A DNA stretch of 64,000 bases from Arcticibacter svalbardensis MN12-7 (GTDB taxonomy: Bacteria; Bacteroidota; Bacteroidia; Sphingobacteriales; Sphingobacteriaceae), in the NCBI RefSeq assembly GCF_000403135.1, contig NZ_AQPN01000079.1:1-64000 (forward strand). The letters run 5' to 3'. The position numbers were made by a program, and so were the translations under genes. Position 1 is the stretch's first letter, and every line of letters starts with the position of its first letter. A model generated the notes under the pieces. It ran no database searches. It was not told the DNA's origin and saw nothing but the letters and a program-made list of their open reading frames with translations. Below are positions 45,785 to 55,993 of this stretch, piece after piece.

Positions 45785-47434
45785 TTATTTTGGTTGGTTT
45801 GGGAAACCCGCTGGTAATGGTGGTATTACTAAGGCGCCTTTTGGGTCTGGCTTCCTGTTAGAAAATATATTTTTATCTCCATACCAATAAACCCCTACTC
45901 CATAACCCATATTACAATCAGTCCAACTCCAAATTTCCATATCCAATTTTAAGGCACTTCCAAAAGGCATGGTATCTAATGAGCGTGTACGTGTTTCAGT
46001 ACTGTAACCTAAAGTGTTTTTATCATTACTGGTTTTGCGGTTTAACTTATTGTACACAAAACTGCGTGGTTGAGCATGAAAAGGGTGCTCGTAAAAATCA
46101 TTACTTTGTCCTCCCCAGGAATAACCATAATAATCCTCAGTTCCGGTTCCAAAAATAGAAGGGAAATTTTCGTTATCTACCCATATTTTCTCGTCTCCCT
46201 CACCCCACCATCTAGCAACAGGATTCATAACAGTTAAAGCATCACCAACATACACACCACGACCTTTTAAAGTTATATAATTCCAATCCGAATAAGGACG
46301 AGTTGCAACAGGATATTGACCTCGCCATGCGGCATTAAAGTACATGCTTTGTTCGTCCCATTTCCAAGCTCCAACTTTAGCTTTTAATTGGATGTTTACT
46401 GCTGTTTCACTTAAATTTTCAATGGTGATTTTACCTGTTTTTTGATAAGGCATTACCCATCTGGCAGACATTATTCCGTCTTCGTCAACTGTAGTATACC
46501 ACCCTTTAAAAGGATTAAGACCTATACCCGTTCCAAAAAAATCACCTATTGGGCACCAAACCGTTTGTTCTCCGTCAAATTCCATTTTAACAATTACCGA
46601 ACGTGTGATAGATGGATCTTTATAATCAGAAAGTTTTATACTAAAATTTCGAACAGCCGCATTCCCTTTTGGTAATTCTATCGATTTTTGTTTTTTTGAA
46701 TCTAATTTAGCTTCAATAGCAATCTCTTTACCATCTTTTGCTTCTTGAGGGCTAACCAATGTTTTACCAACTTGTTCAATCAATGGTTTAACCTTATTAA
46801 AATCAGCCATGCTAAAAGTTTTTACTGCTGTTCCTATAGGATATTTTTGATAAGTAAACTGGTAAAAAAATGGCATTCCTGTTGTAGTAATCTTACAGGA
46901 TTTAGCATAAGGAATTGGGAAAAAAGAAACTGCTGACTTTAAAGATTTATGTGCAAAAGGATAAGGAAATAAGCCTGTACCATTTAATAAACCTAACATA
47001 TTGCCTTCTAAAACTGGTCTATTGCTTCCATCTAAGTATATTTTAATTTGAATATCAGTTTCTGGCTTATTCGCAGTCCTAAATGGCATCCACGTTCGAA
47101 CAATTGCACCAGCACCTTCATCTTCCATTAAAACCCATTCCTTTTGCCCATTATTTTCTTCGGTTCGGATAAAATTGTGGTCAGTTTCTTTGGTATTATT
47201 ATCCTTATTATCAAACCAACCTACCGTATCTTGTGGCGTTTTTGAGGCTCTGTTGTAACTACTTTGTTGTTTTAACCTAAAATCGGATTTAGGAAAACGA
47301 GCAATGGCATCGCGGTTAACCATCTCTTTTAATAAAGACTCAATAGTAATTTGCTCCTTATTTTGGGCATTCAACATTCCAGCGTAAGCCAAAGCTAAAC
47401 CGCATAATAAAATCTTAATTCCTATTTTTTTCAT
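45785..47434 (-). CDS. GH172 (DUF2961) glycoside hydrolase
   Basis: The 549-residue exported protein has a signal peptide (KILLCGLALAYAGMLNAQ). WVLMEDEGAGAIVRTWMPF near residue 100 contains the conserved acidic motif of DUF2961. FPSIFGTGTEDYYGYSWGG near 425 and DCNMGYGVGVYWYGD near the C-terminus are also typical. Characterised GH172 members act on arabinofuranosyl or fructosyl linkages and form trimers. Its place beside fucosidases suggests a furanose in the target glycan. Confidence 0.9.
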   Translation of the reverse strand: MKKIGIKILLCGLALAYAGMLNAQNKEQITIESLLKEMVNRDAIARFPKSDFRLKQQSSYNRASKTPQDTVGWFDNKDNNTKETDHNFIRTEENNGQKEWVLMEDEGAGAIVRTWMPFRTANKPETDIQIKIYLDGSNRPVLEGNMLGLLNGTGLFPYPFAHKSLKSAVSFFPIPYAKSCKITTTGMPFFYQFTYQKYPIGTAVKTFSMADFNKVKPLIEQVGKTLVSPQEAKDGKEIAIEAKLDSKKQKSIELPKGNAAVRNFSIKLSDYKDPSITRSVIVKMEFDGEQTVWCPIGDFFGTGIGLNPFKGWYTTVDEDGIMSARWVMPYQKTGKITIENLSETAVNIQLKAKVGAWKWDEQSMYFNAAWRGQYPVATRPYSDWNYITLKGRGVYVGDALTVMNPVARWWGEGDEKIWVDNENFPSIFGTGTEDYYGYSWGGQSNDFYEHPFHAQPRSFVYNKLNRKTSNDKNTLGYSTETRTRSLDTMPFGSALKLDMEIWSWTDCNMGYGVGVYWYGDKNIFSNRKPDPKGALVIPPLPAGFPNQPK

Positions 47435-47452
47435 TGTGTTTTTTTGAGCTAA

Positions 47453-48080
47453 TTAAAGTTTTATAATAATTTCATCTCCATTAAAGATCACTTCTTCTTG
47501 CTTTGTTTTTCCAACAAACCCAATAATTAATTTCATAGGATTTTTAGAAAAGTTGATGAATTGATCTGAATCATTTTTAAGCGTTAAGGTTTTTGAAGTT
47601 TCTGAATAAGCGAAATTAAACTAAACCATAAATAGCTTCATCTCCAACTGCAAAAGATTGCGAAACCTTATTTCCCTGATTTTTTGGATTAATGTAAGTG
47701 TAATCTTTAGTTTCAGATAGTAGTTTATTATCCTTTTGGTTTTGATATTGAATATTACCGTTGGCATTTACAATCACTTTTACAGAATCGGTACTGATGA
47801 TTACCTGCCCATTTTTTTCAGCTACTTGCCAAGGTGTTTTTTGAGGAGATAAAACGGTTACATAATCAGGAATTTTAGATGCAACAGAATTATCCAGCAC
47901 CTTCTTGATATGAATAATGTAATGATCAATAATTTGAACTTGTAAGATTGAACTATCTACATGAATAGTTACCGTATTATCTGATTTTTCGTACTTGAGC
48001 AAAGATTTAACTTTACAACCAGCCATTAAACAAATACAAACCACAGATACTAAAAAACTATTCTTTTTGAGATTAAACAT
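47453..48080 (-). pseudogene. Gutted GH31 gene: both ends present, centre missing
   Basis: A 154-residue frame from 48080 begins with the lipoprotein signal KNSFLVSVVCICLMAGC. It continues as the GH31 N-terminal domain (VTIHVDSSILQVQI, PQKTPWQVAEKNGQVIIS) and stops right after GDEAIYGL, which in intact GH31 leads into the catalytic barrel. Immediately after, in a different frame, the end of a GH31 C-terminal domain appears: AYSETSKTLTLKNDS and FVGKTKQEEVIFNGD, ending IIIKL and stop at 47453. The catalytic barrel of several hundred residues is deleted. The gene keeps its operon position between GH29 and GH172. Confidence 0.78.
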
Positions 48081-48096
48081 ATTTATTTTCTGAGTG

Positions 48097-49479
48097 CTAT
48101 AAGCTAATTGCTCCTTTTAACTTCACTTTTATAACCGTTGCAATAGCATCTGGTGCTGTTACAGGTAATTGTAAACTAACAATTTTATTGTTTGTACTTA
48201 CTTTTACTTCTTTCCCATTTTGTAACAAAGCAGCATCTACAACGTTATTATCGAAAGCCGGCAATACCAATTTGCCATCTGTAGGCCAATTAAATACTGA
48301 AAAATAAAGCACCGTATTTCCATTTTCTACTTTTTGTGTACAACGTCCCCATTCTAATTTTTCAAAAGGGCTTGCATTTACGCCATAAACTGCTTCAGCA
48401 TTAGTTTTGGTCCAATTGCCCATTTCTTTTAATCGATCTACACTTTCTTGAGGAATAACACCTTCAGAAGTTGGTCCAACGTTCAATAAAAAGTTTCCAC
48501 CTTTAGAAACTATATCTATCAAATTTTGAATCAACACTGTACTACTTTTCCAGTTATGATCTGATTTTTTAAAACCCCAAGTACGATTAATTGTCATACA
48601 AGATTCCCAAGCTTCTGGAATTCCTTTAGCAGGAATTTCTTGTTCGGGTGTAAAAAAATCTCCCGCGAAATCTCCTTTTTTAGATTTGATGCTCATACCG
48701 GTACGGGCTTTATCCACTCTGTTATTTACAATGGTATTTGGCTGTATTTCTCTGATGTAATTATATAGCTCTTTTCCCATCTCAGTGGTATAATCAGCAA
48801 TCCAATCTCCATCAAACCATACTACACCGATATCGCCATAATTGGTTAAAAGCTCTTTAACTTGTGGTTTCATATAATTCTCAAAGTATTTTGGAAACTC
48901 TGGATTAACGATAGTTTGATCTTTTTGCCCGGCATTGTAATTAGGAAAAAGAGGTGCTTGTGCTTGTGGATGATGCCAATCTACAATAGAATAGTAAACA
49001 CAAAATTTTATATCTGCTTTTTTACAAGCTTCTGCAAGCTCTTTAATAATATCTCTTTTAAATGGCGAGGAATCCATAATATCATAATTAGATATTTTAG
49101 AATCCCACATTGCAAAACCCTCGTGATGTTTTGAAGTTAGTACAATGTATTTCATACCTGCATTTTTGGCAATTGAAACCCAATCATCAGCATTAAATTT
49201 TACTGGATTAAATTGTGCCGCATATTTTTCGTATTCCTTCACTGGGATATCCAATTTATCCATTATCCATTCGGCATTTCCTTTAACCGTGTCTCCTTTA
49301 TACTCTCCGGCAGGAATAGCGTATAAGCCCCAATGTATAAACATACCGAATTTTGCATCGTGCCACCATTTCATACGCTCTTCATCGTTCAGCTTTTTTT
49401 GCATAACCGCTTTCTGAGCATTGGCATATGTAATGCTCATTAGCATTATTGCTATTATTAATTTTAATCTTTTCATCAT
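48097..49479 (-). CDS. GH29 alpha-L-fucosidase
   Basis: The 460-residue exported protein has a signal peptide (LKLIIAIMLMSITYANA). WWHDAKFGMFIHWGLYA near residue 38 and YIVLTSKHHEGFAMWDSK near 112 are GH29 hallmarks. The nucleophile is D223 in VVWFDGDW. GGNFLLNVGPTSEGVIP follows near residue 330. It releases terminal alpha-L-fucose by a retaining mechanism in the periplasm or outside the cell. The gene lies between the sulfatase and the gutted GH31 gene. A second GH29 gene is at the right window edge. Confidence 0.94.
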   Translation of the reverse strand: MMKRLKLIIAIMLMSITYANAQKAVMQKKLNDEERMKWWHDAKFGMFIHWGLYAIPAGEYKGDTVKGNAEWIMDKLDIPVKEYEKYAAQFNPVKFNADDWVSIAKNAGMKYIVLTSKHHEGFAMWDSKISNYDIMDSSPFKRDIIKELAEACKKADIKFCVYYSIVDWHHPQAQAPLFPNYNAGQKDQTIVNPEFPKYFENYMKPQVKELLTNYGDIGVVWFDGDWIADYTTEMGKELYNYIREIQPNTIVNNRVDKARTGMSIKSKKGDFAGDFFTPEQEIPAKGIPEAWESCMTINRTWGFKKSDHNWKSSTVLIQNLIDIVSKGGNFLLNVGPTSEGVIPQESVDRLKEMGNWTKTNAEAVYGVNASPFEKLEWGRCTQKVENGNTVLYFSVFNWPTDGKLVLPAFDNNVVDAALLQNGKEVKVSTNNKIVSLQLPVTAPDAIATVIKVKLKGAISL

Positions 49480-49494
49480 GTTTAACTTATGCTT

Positions 49495-51315
49495 TTAAAT
49501 TTTTTCTATACTTACATAATAAGCACCTATGGTTTCATTTTTACCTAAAGTAAAAAACGATTGAAGTTTTGCTTCTCCTTTTTTAAGTTTCACCTCAAAT
49601 TCAAGGAATTCTGGATTTCCAGTTACATTTTTAGAAAGCTCTATCCCTTGTATGCTTATGGCGGCTTTGGTAATTTTTAGCGCCTTTCCTTCATTACTCG
49701 CTGTTACCGTTGTACCTGCAATTGCTGGTCTGGCAGGTATGCCTTCATTTATTCCAACATGAATTTCTTCTGGCCATCTACGAAGCTTAATTTTATATGT
49801 TCCACTTTGATCTACTTTTAATAACCAATATCCGTTGTCTTTATAACCATCTCTTATTAAATTTTGGTTCCAAGGACTATCTTTATCAGTATGCCAATCG
49901 TGGCAATATAATGTTACCGGATTTACACCTTGATGTCCAATATAGATAAGTGGAAAAATTTTAAAGTTTGGTTCAAGTTTCTTCCACCAAGCAGCATACT
50001 CTTTTTTATATTCATTTACTTTATCAGGATACTTACTGGCAATATTATTACGCTGCTCTGGATCAATTTTAATATCATAAAGTTCTGTCCCGTTGATTAA
50101 GCGCCAATTTTCTTGCATTAAAGAAGTGCGTTTCCATGCTATTGGGGTTTCATCTCTTTGCGAATCGGTAATTATTATTCTATCCTTAAAGTCTTTAGTA
50201 TCTCCTTTTATAAGGGGCGCCAAACTTTTACCATCAAAATTCAAATTTTTGTTTAATTTAAGCTTACATAGTTCAACTAAAGTTGGGAAAATATCGTAAT
50301 GTGCTGTAAGCTCATTAATATCTGTACCTACAGAAATTCCACCATCTTTCCAGTGCATAAACAACGGCACTCGGTGACCGCCTTCGTACATACTTGCCTT
50401 TAAACCCCTCATTCCTGCATTAAACCCTTTTGAAACAAAACCATCAGCACCATTGCCTAAAAGATCTGCACCAGCAGAAGATCCATTATCAGTACTGAAA
50501 ATTAAAATGGTATTATCCAATTGCTTTGTTGATTTTAAGTAAGTGATTAATTTCCCAATGTTCTCATCAACATTTGAAATCATACTGTAAAAAGCTGCAT
50601 TAGGAATATTTGGGTTGTTTTCATATTGTTTTGAATATTTGTCAGCAACGTAATACGGTATGTGTGCTGCATTGGTAGGGATATAACAGAAATAAGGTTT
50701 GTTTTTATTGCCTTCAATAAATTTAATTGCATTTTCAAACCAAACATCGGTGCAATAACCTTTATATTTTTCTAACTTTCCATTATGCGAATAGGTATCG
50801 TCAAAATAATCATTATCAAAATAATCTGGAGTTTGATTAACGCCTCCTCCTCCATTAATTAAAACTTCTTCAAACCCCTTATCTTGAGGACGTGATGGAT
50901 AATAATCACCAAGGTGCCATTTACCGAAAATCCCTGTAGCATATCCGTTTTCTTTAAAAGATTGCGCCATAGTAGTTTCTCTTTCTAAAAGTATAGACCG
51001 ACCATTTATAGTGTGCCAAACTCCAGCTCTATCAGCATGACGACCAGTCATTAAAGCCGATCTAGTAGGCGCACAAGTTGGACTAACATGATAATTGGTA
51101 AATCTTGCACTTTCGTTATATAGCGCATCCATATTTGGGGTTTTAATGTATTTATTACCCAAACATGCCAAATCTCCATATCCTTGATCATCAACCAAAA
51201 TTATAATAACATTGGGCTGCTTAATTGGTACTGTTTTAGCCTGTAATAGGTTTAAAGCATCGGTTATTACAAAGATAATTACCACTAAAAAATATTTACT
51301 TTTTATCATAATCAA
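49495..51315 (-). CDS. S1-type sulfatase with C-terminal extension
   Basis: The 606-residue exported protein has the formylglycine motif C81-A-P-T-R in SPTCAPTRSALMTGRHADR, and VDDQGYGDL with metal-binding Asp residues near residue 42. GKWHLGDY, STDNGSSAG and EGGHRVPLFMHW are other S1 landmarks. Residues after about 440 form an additional beta-type domain, absent from the shortest sulfatases. It should remove sulfate esters from a glycan or aglycone; maturation by an anaerobic or copper-type formylglycine enzyme is needed and is not encoded here. Its start overlaps the acetylesterase stop by 4 bases. Confidence 0.93.
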   Translation of the reverse strand: MIMIKSKYFLVVIIFVITDALNLLQAKTVPIKQPNVIIILVDDQGYGDLACLGNKYIKTPNMDALYNESARFTNYHVSPTCAPTRSALMTGRHADRAGVWHTINGRSILLERETTMAQSFKENGYATGIFGKWHLGDYYPSRPQDKGFEEVLINGGGGVNQTPDYFDNDYFDDTYSHNGKLEKYKGYCTDVWFENAIKFIEGNKNKPYFCYIPTNAAHIPYYVADKYSKQYENNPNIPNAAFYSMISNVDENIGKLITYLKSTKQLDNTILIFSTDNGSSAGADLLGNGADGFVSKGFNAGMRGLKASMYEGGHRVPLFMHWKDGGISVGTDINELTAHYDIFPTLVELCKLKLNKNLNFDGKSLAPLIKGDTKDFKDRIIITDSQRDETPIAWKRTSLMQENWRLINGTELYDIKIDPEQRNNIASKYPDKVNEYKKEYAAWWKKLEPNFKIFPLIYIGHQGVNPVTLYCHDWHTDKDSPWNQNLIRDGYKDNGYWLLKVDQSGTYKIKLRRWPEEIHVGINEGIPARPAIAGTTVTASNEGKALKITKAAISIQGIELSKNVTGNPEFLEFEVKLKKGEAKLQSFFTLGKNETIGAYYVSIEKI

Positions 51316-52973
51316 TTGTTGTTTGTTTTGAATAACGATGCTGGCAAACCTTCTTTATTATATAAATTTGCTCCTTCTGGGTTAGACGACCAAGCATACC
51401 TCACCTCTATTGGTTGTGAAATTCGGGGATGCCATACTTCCACTTTATTTTTATCAATAATTCGAGCTTCTGCCCATTTCCATTGCTGATCTGCACCACA
51501 AATTTGAAAACGTTTTAAGGGTTCGTTTACTTCAACTGTTGGGTTCAGCAATTGCTTTTTCCCTACCATTAAACCCGAGCCAGCATTATCAAAGTGGATT
51601 ACCATCTTACTCCCCTTAACTTCAGCATTTTTGTATAATGGTCCGCTATAAACGATATTTTGACCATAAGCCTGATGTAGAGCCCATAAGGAAAGTCTTT
51701 TTCCAACTTCCATTTTATTTTTTGGATGAATATCTGAGGCTTCACCAATATCATTTAATACCGCTAATCCTGTGTTGTTAAGTTTTAGAATTTGACTTTG
51801 CTGATAAGAAATTGTAGCCCATCCATCTTCATCTCCAACAGGCTCTTTATTTGGAGATCTATAATTTGCTAATTGACTACAAAAGAAAAAGAATTGTTTT
51901 TGTCCCCAAGCTGCTCTCCAGCCTTCAACTAAAGCCGCAAGTCGTAGCCCATAATCATTAGCGGAATTATCTGTATTACTTTCTCCTTGATACCATATTG
52001 CGCCTTTAACAGCGAAAGGAACAAGTGGGTGAACCATGGCGTTGTAGAGTGTTCCTGGCACTTGCTTATCTCGGGCTGGAGATTCTATTTTTCGAGGTTT
52101 ATCTGGTGCTTTTTCGCCTTTTGTTTCTGCCGACTTTACTTTTTCTTCCCACTCAACAAGCAATTGTTTATACGCTGTATTAGCTTTTTGCTCATCCCAG
52201 TTTGAAAGATTTTCTTTGTAAGCGGCTATTTCTCCATCATAATATGCTTTCAAAGAACTATTTTTCTCATAAGCATTGATAGGCATCCAAGGTTCAATAC
52301 GGGTTGCACCTAAATTGCAACTGATAATGGCTACAGGAACGTTTAATTTTTGACGCAATTCTTTCCCGAAGAAATAAGCAGTGCCGCTAAACTCGTTAAC
52401 CTCAACAGGTATCGCTTTTGACCATTCGCCTCTCCCATTCGTTTGCTCTTCCAACACACTAAAACTGTTACCCACTTTAAACTGACGAAATAAAGGATCG
52501 TTTGCTGTAGCTGCTTCATTCCTTAAATAGGCTACCGCTGGTTCATAAGCGGGATCTGTTGCTTCTCCCATCAACATTCTAAATGGACGGTACATGTTAG
52601 ATTGTCCGCTACAAAGCCAAACCTCCCCAACTAAAACATCCTTTATTTTAATCTCTTTCATTTTGTTGTCCCATTTAGAAGTAATGGTCATCATTTGGGG
52701 TTCAGCCGAAGCCCTTAAAGCATCCAAATCTATTCTCCAATTTCCATCAAGATTTACTTTTACCGATTTACTTTGCCCTGCAAACAACACATTCACAATT
52801 GCATTTGCCTGTGCTGTGCCCCAAACTGGCACTTTTTGCTGACGTTGTAAAACCATCTGATCTGCAAAGATGCTAGGCATTGAAAAATCTTGCGCAAAAG
52901 AGTTATTAGTCAGCAGTAACGTAAGAACTATTATTAAGCGGCTAAGCTTTAGCTTAGATAAATGCTTTCTCAT
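51312..52973 (-). CDS. SASA-family sialate/carbohydrate O-acetylesterase
   Basis: The 553-residue exported SGNH-type esterase has a signal peptide (SRLIIVLTLLLTNNSFAQ). VWLCSGQSNMY contains the nucleophile S125, and GAIWYQGESN is near residue 330. DIGEASDIHPKNKMEVGKR provides the Asp and His of the triad. It should strip O-acetyl groups from the target polysaccharide before the glycosidases act. The stop overlaps the start of the sulfatase by 4 bases, giving coupled expression of two de-esterifying enzymes. Confidence 0.92.
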   Translation of the reverse strand: MRKHLSKLKLSRLIIVLTLLLTNNSFAQDFSMPSIFADQMVLQRQQKVPVWGTAQANAIVNVLFAGQSKSVKVNLDGNWRIDLDALRASAEPQMMTITSKWDNKMKEIKIKDVLVGEVWLCSGQSNMYRPFRMLMGEATDPAYEPAVAYLRNEAATANDPLFRQFKVGNSFSVLEEQTNGRGEWSKAIPVEVNEFSGTAYFFGKELRQKLNVPVAIISCNLGATRIEPWMPINAYEKNSSLKAYYDGEIAAYKENLSNWDEQKANTAYKQLLVEWEEKVKSAETKGEKAPDKPRKIESPARDKQVPGTLYNAMVHPLVPFAVKGAIWYQGESNTDNSANDYGLRLAALVEGWRAAWGQKQFFFFCSQLANYRSPNKEPVGDEDGWATISYQQSQILKLNNTGLAVLNDIGEASDIHPKNKMEVGKRLSLWALHQAYGQNIVYSGPLYKNAEVKGSKMVIHFDNAGSGLMVGKKQLLNPTVEVNEPLKRFQICGADQQWKWAEARIIDKNKVEVWHPRISQPIEVRYAWSSNPEGANLYNKEGLPASLFKTNNN

Positions 52974-53016
52974 TTTTTATTTTTAAATCAGTTTTAGTTA
53001 TTATTCAATAAGTTAT

Positions 53017-55812
53017 TTAAGGAATTTTAACTTCAAATTTTTTAAAATTATAATCTCTTGCTGCGGTAACGATTATTGTTTTCCCTTTATTAATTTCAAA
53101 CTGTTTTTTTAAAGCAGCTATGTTTTGAATTTTATTGCCATTAACTTGTTGTATTACCCAGTCTGCCGGTAATTGAGCTGTTATCCATATTTTTCCTTTT
53201 TCGGGATCGATGGATTTGATATAGCAACCATAATTATATCCACCTGTAGCGTCAATTAAATCAGGATCATCAGCAATATTGATTAATAATGCGCCTTCTA
53301 ATTCCATTTCGAGTGCTTTCTTATTTGTCTTTCCTTCTTGTCCTTCATATTTACCAGTTAACAATGTACTTAGCCAACTTGGATAAACTACTTCATTTAC
53401 TTTGGTAAAATTGGCTTCGTTTACAAAACCTATTGAAATTCCATTTTTATCAAATGTTTGTGCTTTTAAAAGGGTTGAATTTTTAATATTTATAGCACCT
53501 TTATATTTTTGAGAATGAATACTTGGTTCAGAACCATCAAGCGTGAAGTAAATATCAGCTTCTTTTCCACCTCTTTTATCTGCTATTACCTCCACTTTTG
53601 TTTCTCCCGAAAAATCTCCTCCAAAAGGTTTTATCCTGGTCATCTCATGGCCAAACTCATCCATTGGGAAATTTTTAAAGCCCAATTTTAAAGCTGGCGA
53701 ATTTGCCTGAACTTGATAATTTCCATTCTTTGGATCAACAAATAAAGGGTCTGCTACTTTTGATTTCTCATCAAAACCTTTTTCCTGCCATTGTTTAAAA
53801 GTTACTTTATCCACGATGTACTCATTCTTTGGCGCATTTACATTCCAATATAAATTATCATCGTAATGAGTACTCCATTTGGTATCGGTAGGCAATCCAA
53901 CTTGTCTGATATAACTATTGGTAGGTTCTGCATTACCTGGAATAGCTCCAGAAATCACAAAAATGTTTTTATAAATCTCATCTTCAGATGCTTTTGGCCA
54001 AACATGCCAACCTAGCGGGACAGCACTTACAGTAATATTGTTAAACACTTTTCTCAACATCCCATCTCGTAATTTGATAGTTGATCCTAAATTAAGGTTA
54101 TGATAAATTTCATAATTACTTGAACCATCATCCAAATCTATCGTCCAATTTCCGGCGCTAATAGATTTACGATAATTTGCAATTTTATTATTCCTCACAA
54201 TAACCGGGTCTATTGCATCAAGCTTGGTAAGCTCTTTCATAAAATCTGCATCGGTTCCTCTTGAACCACTCCATTGCCTTTCTCTACCCCAAGCATTAAA
54301 AGGCCCATGTTCTCCGGTTTCCCTTACGGTTTCCCAAATGTCATTATACTCTATAATATGCCCCCCCCAAGTGCCATCATTAATACATATACCTGCTCTC
54401 GGACAATTATAAATGGTATTGTGTGATGCTACTATTTTGTGGCTCATAGAAATATAAACGCCTGCGACTTGCTTACCTACATCTCCAATATCATGCATCA
54501 CGCTATTTTCTACTATGCAATTTTCTGGGTAATCAGGTGTTTTTGGGCCTGATGTTAAATCCATGTTTTTACGCATTTCATTCCAGTTTTTTCCATAAAT
54601 TTCTTTGTCATCCCAAGTTTGATAAAAGCGTACAGCAGATGGAGAGCCTACAAAACAAACAGCACTCTCGCCAGTATGTACAAAACGACAAGATTTCACT
54701 TGGTTGTTCCGGTTATAGCTGCTCATAAAAACACCATTACCGCCAACATATTCAAAATTGCAATCTTCTACCACACAATTTTCAGCACCTTCCATAAATA
54801 TGGCTCCGCCTCTGTGTATTGCCCAATCTCCACGAGCAACAGGCTCGTACTTATCCATATAGGTATAGCGAGATTGTGTAAAATTGAGTCCTTTAAAACT
54901 GATGTTTTTTACTGGCGATTCTTTAGTACCAATCAATTGAATAAAGTCTTTTAAAATGGGGACTTCTACCTTAGCATTTTTAAATTCTTGAATATTCTGT
55001 GGATAATAATACAGCAGTTTTGCTTTTGTATCCAAAAACCATTCGCCTGGAGTATCTAACTCTTCAAATATATTATCTACAAAAAACCAAGAAGCACTTT
55101 CACCAGAGCCTCCAATACCATGATCTCTTTGTAATTGCCAACCGCCTTCTCCTAAATAGAGCTTGTTTTCTGTGCGATTAACCTCTTTTACTCGGTACTG
55201 CATATTGCCCCAATTATGACTCTGGAAAGCATGTACTATTCCTGTTTCGGGGTTTTTCCAGTCTTTATTGGTAAAGGTTTTTGAATCAAAAGACAACCAT
55301 TTATCATATCTATGATTTGTACCTCCTATTACTTGCTGGTAACCATTACCTCCACGTAGTGGATTTTCATAATCATAATCTGGGAAACGGGCTCTTACTT
55401 TTCTTTCTCCATTGATAAATACTTGGTCGAAAGTTAAGCCAGAAGGAACCGATGCGACATAAATACCATTTTTATAGGCATTCCATTTTAAGTTTTTCAG
55501 TTCTTTTGAGCCTTTGATATTTACTTTAGAACCAGGCAAAGCAGAAAATAGTACTGGATTTTTTAACGAACCAGAGGATTCAATACCTATCGTGATTGTT
55601 TTATTCAAATAATAATCTCCCTCTAAAAACCAAACATGAACAGGTTCTTTTCCAGCAAATTTCTTGGTCTCTAATAGTGCTCTTTCAAAGCTTAAAAAAG
55701 GCTGCACTTTTGTCCCTACATTTTTATCGCTACCGATTGAAGAAACATAAATTTCTTTAGCCATAACTGAGTTGATACCTAGAAAAAGTGTAATTAAAAT
55801 AAATATTCTCAT
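53017..55812 (-). CDS. GH141-like beta-helix glycosidase with two C-terminal domains
   Basis: The 931-residue exported protein starts KEIYVSSIGSDKNVGTKVQPF with LSFERALLETKKFAG, the usual start of beta-helix enzymes. Residues to about 680 form the helix with GGNGVFMSSYNRNNQV and GDVGKQVAGVYISMSHKIV coils and resemble GH141-type fucosidase/xylanase proteins. A chitobiase-like C-terminal domain follows (DIYFTLDGSEPSIHSQKYKG, about 760-820). The last 85 residues look PDZ-like (WVIQQVNGNKIQNIAALKKQ). The gene is 43 bases upstream of the acetylesterase. GH141 fits the fucosidase-rich context but is uncertain. Confidence 0.75.
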   Translation of the reverse strand: MRIFILITLFLGINSVMAKEIYVSSIGSDKNVGTKVQPFLSFERALLETKKFAGKEPVHVWFLEGDYYLNKTITIGIESSGSLKNPVLFSALPGSKVNIKGSKELKNLKWNAYKNGIYVASVPSGLTFDQVFINGERKVRARFPDYDYENPLRGGNGYQQVIGGTNHRYDKWLSFDSKTFTNKDWKNPETGIVHAFQSHNWGNMQYRVKEVNRTENKLYLGEGGWQLQRDHGIGGSGESASWFFVDNIFEELDTPGEWFLDTKAKLLYYYPQNIQEFKNAKVEVPILKDFIQLIGTKESPVKNISFKGLNFTQSRYTYMDKYEPVARGDWAIHRGGAIFMEGAENCVVEDCNFEYVGGNGVFMSSYNRNNQVKSCRFVHTGESAVCFVGSPSAVRFYQTWDDKEIYGKNWNEMRKNMDLTSGPKTPDYPENCIVENSVMHDIGDVGKQVAGVYISMSHKIVASHNTIYNCPRAGICINDGTWGGHIIEYNDIWETVRETGEHGPFNAWGRERQWSGSRGTDADFMKELTKLDAIDPVIVRNNKIANYRKSISAGNWTIDLDDGSSNYEIYHNLNLGSTIKLRDGMLRKVFNNITVSAVPLGWHVWPKASEDEIYKNIFVISGAIPGNAEPTNSYIRQVGLPTDTKWSTHYDDNLYWNVNAPKNEYIVDKVTFKQWQEKGFDEKSKVADPLFVDPKNGNYQVQANSPALKLGFKNFPMDEFGHEMTRIKPFGGDFSGETKVEVIADKRGGKEADIYFTLDGSEPSIHSQKYKGAINIKNSTLLKAQTFDKNGISIGFVNEANFTKVNEVVYPSWLSTLLTGKYEGQEGKTNKKALEMELEGALLINIADDPDLIDATGGYNYGCYIKSIDPEKGKIWITAQLPADWVIQQVNGNKIQNIAALKKQFEINKGKTIIVTAARDYNFKKFEVKIP

Positions 55813-55993
55813 TATTGTTATAAAGGTTTTATTTATTTGTTATTCCTATTCTCTAAACATGCTATGTTTAGATATAGCTGATTATTCCACATTATCAAAT
55901 ATCTAAAAGATAGCGCAAGCATATTTCTCAATTCCTAACTTAAATGTCTTCACCTATGGCAATATTTTATAAAAAAAAACTGCTATTACATCC

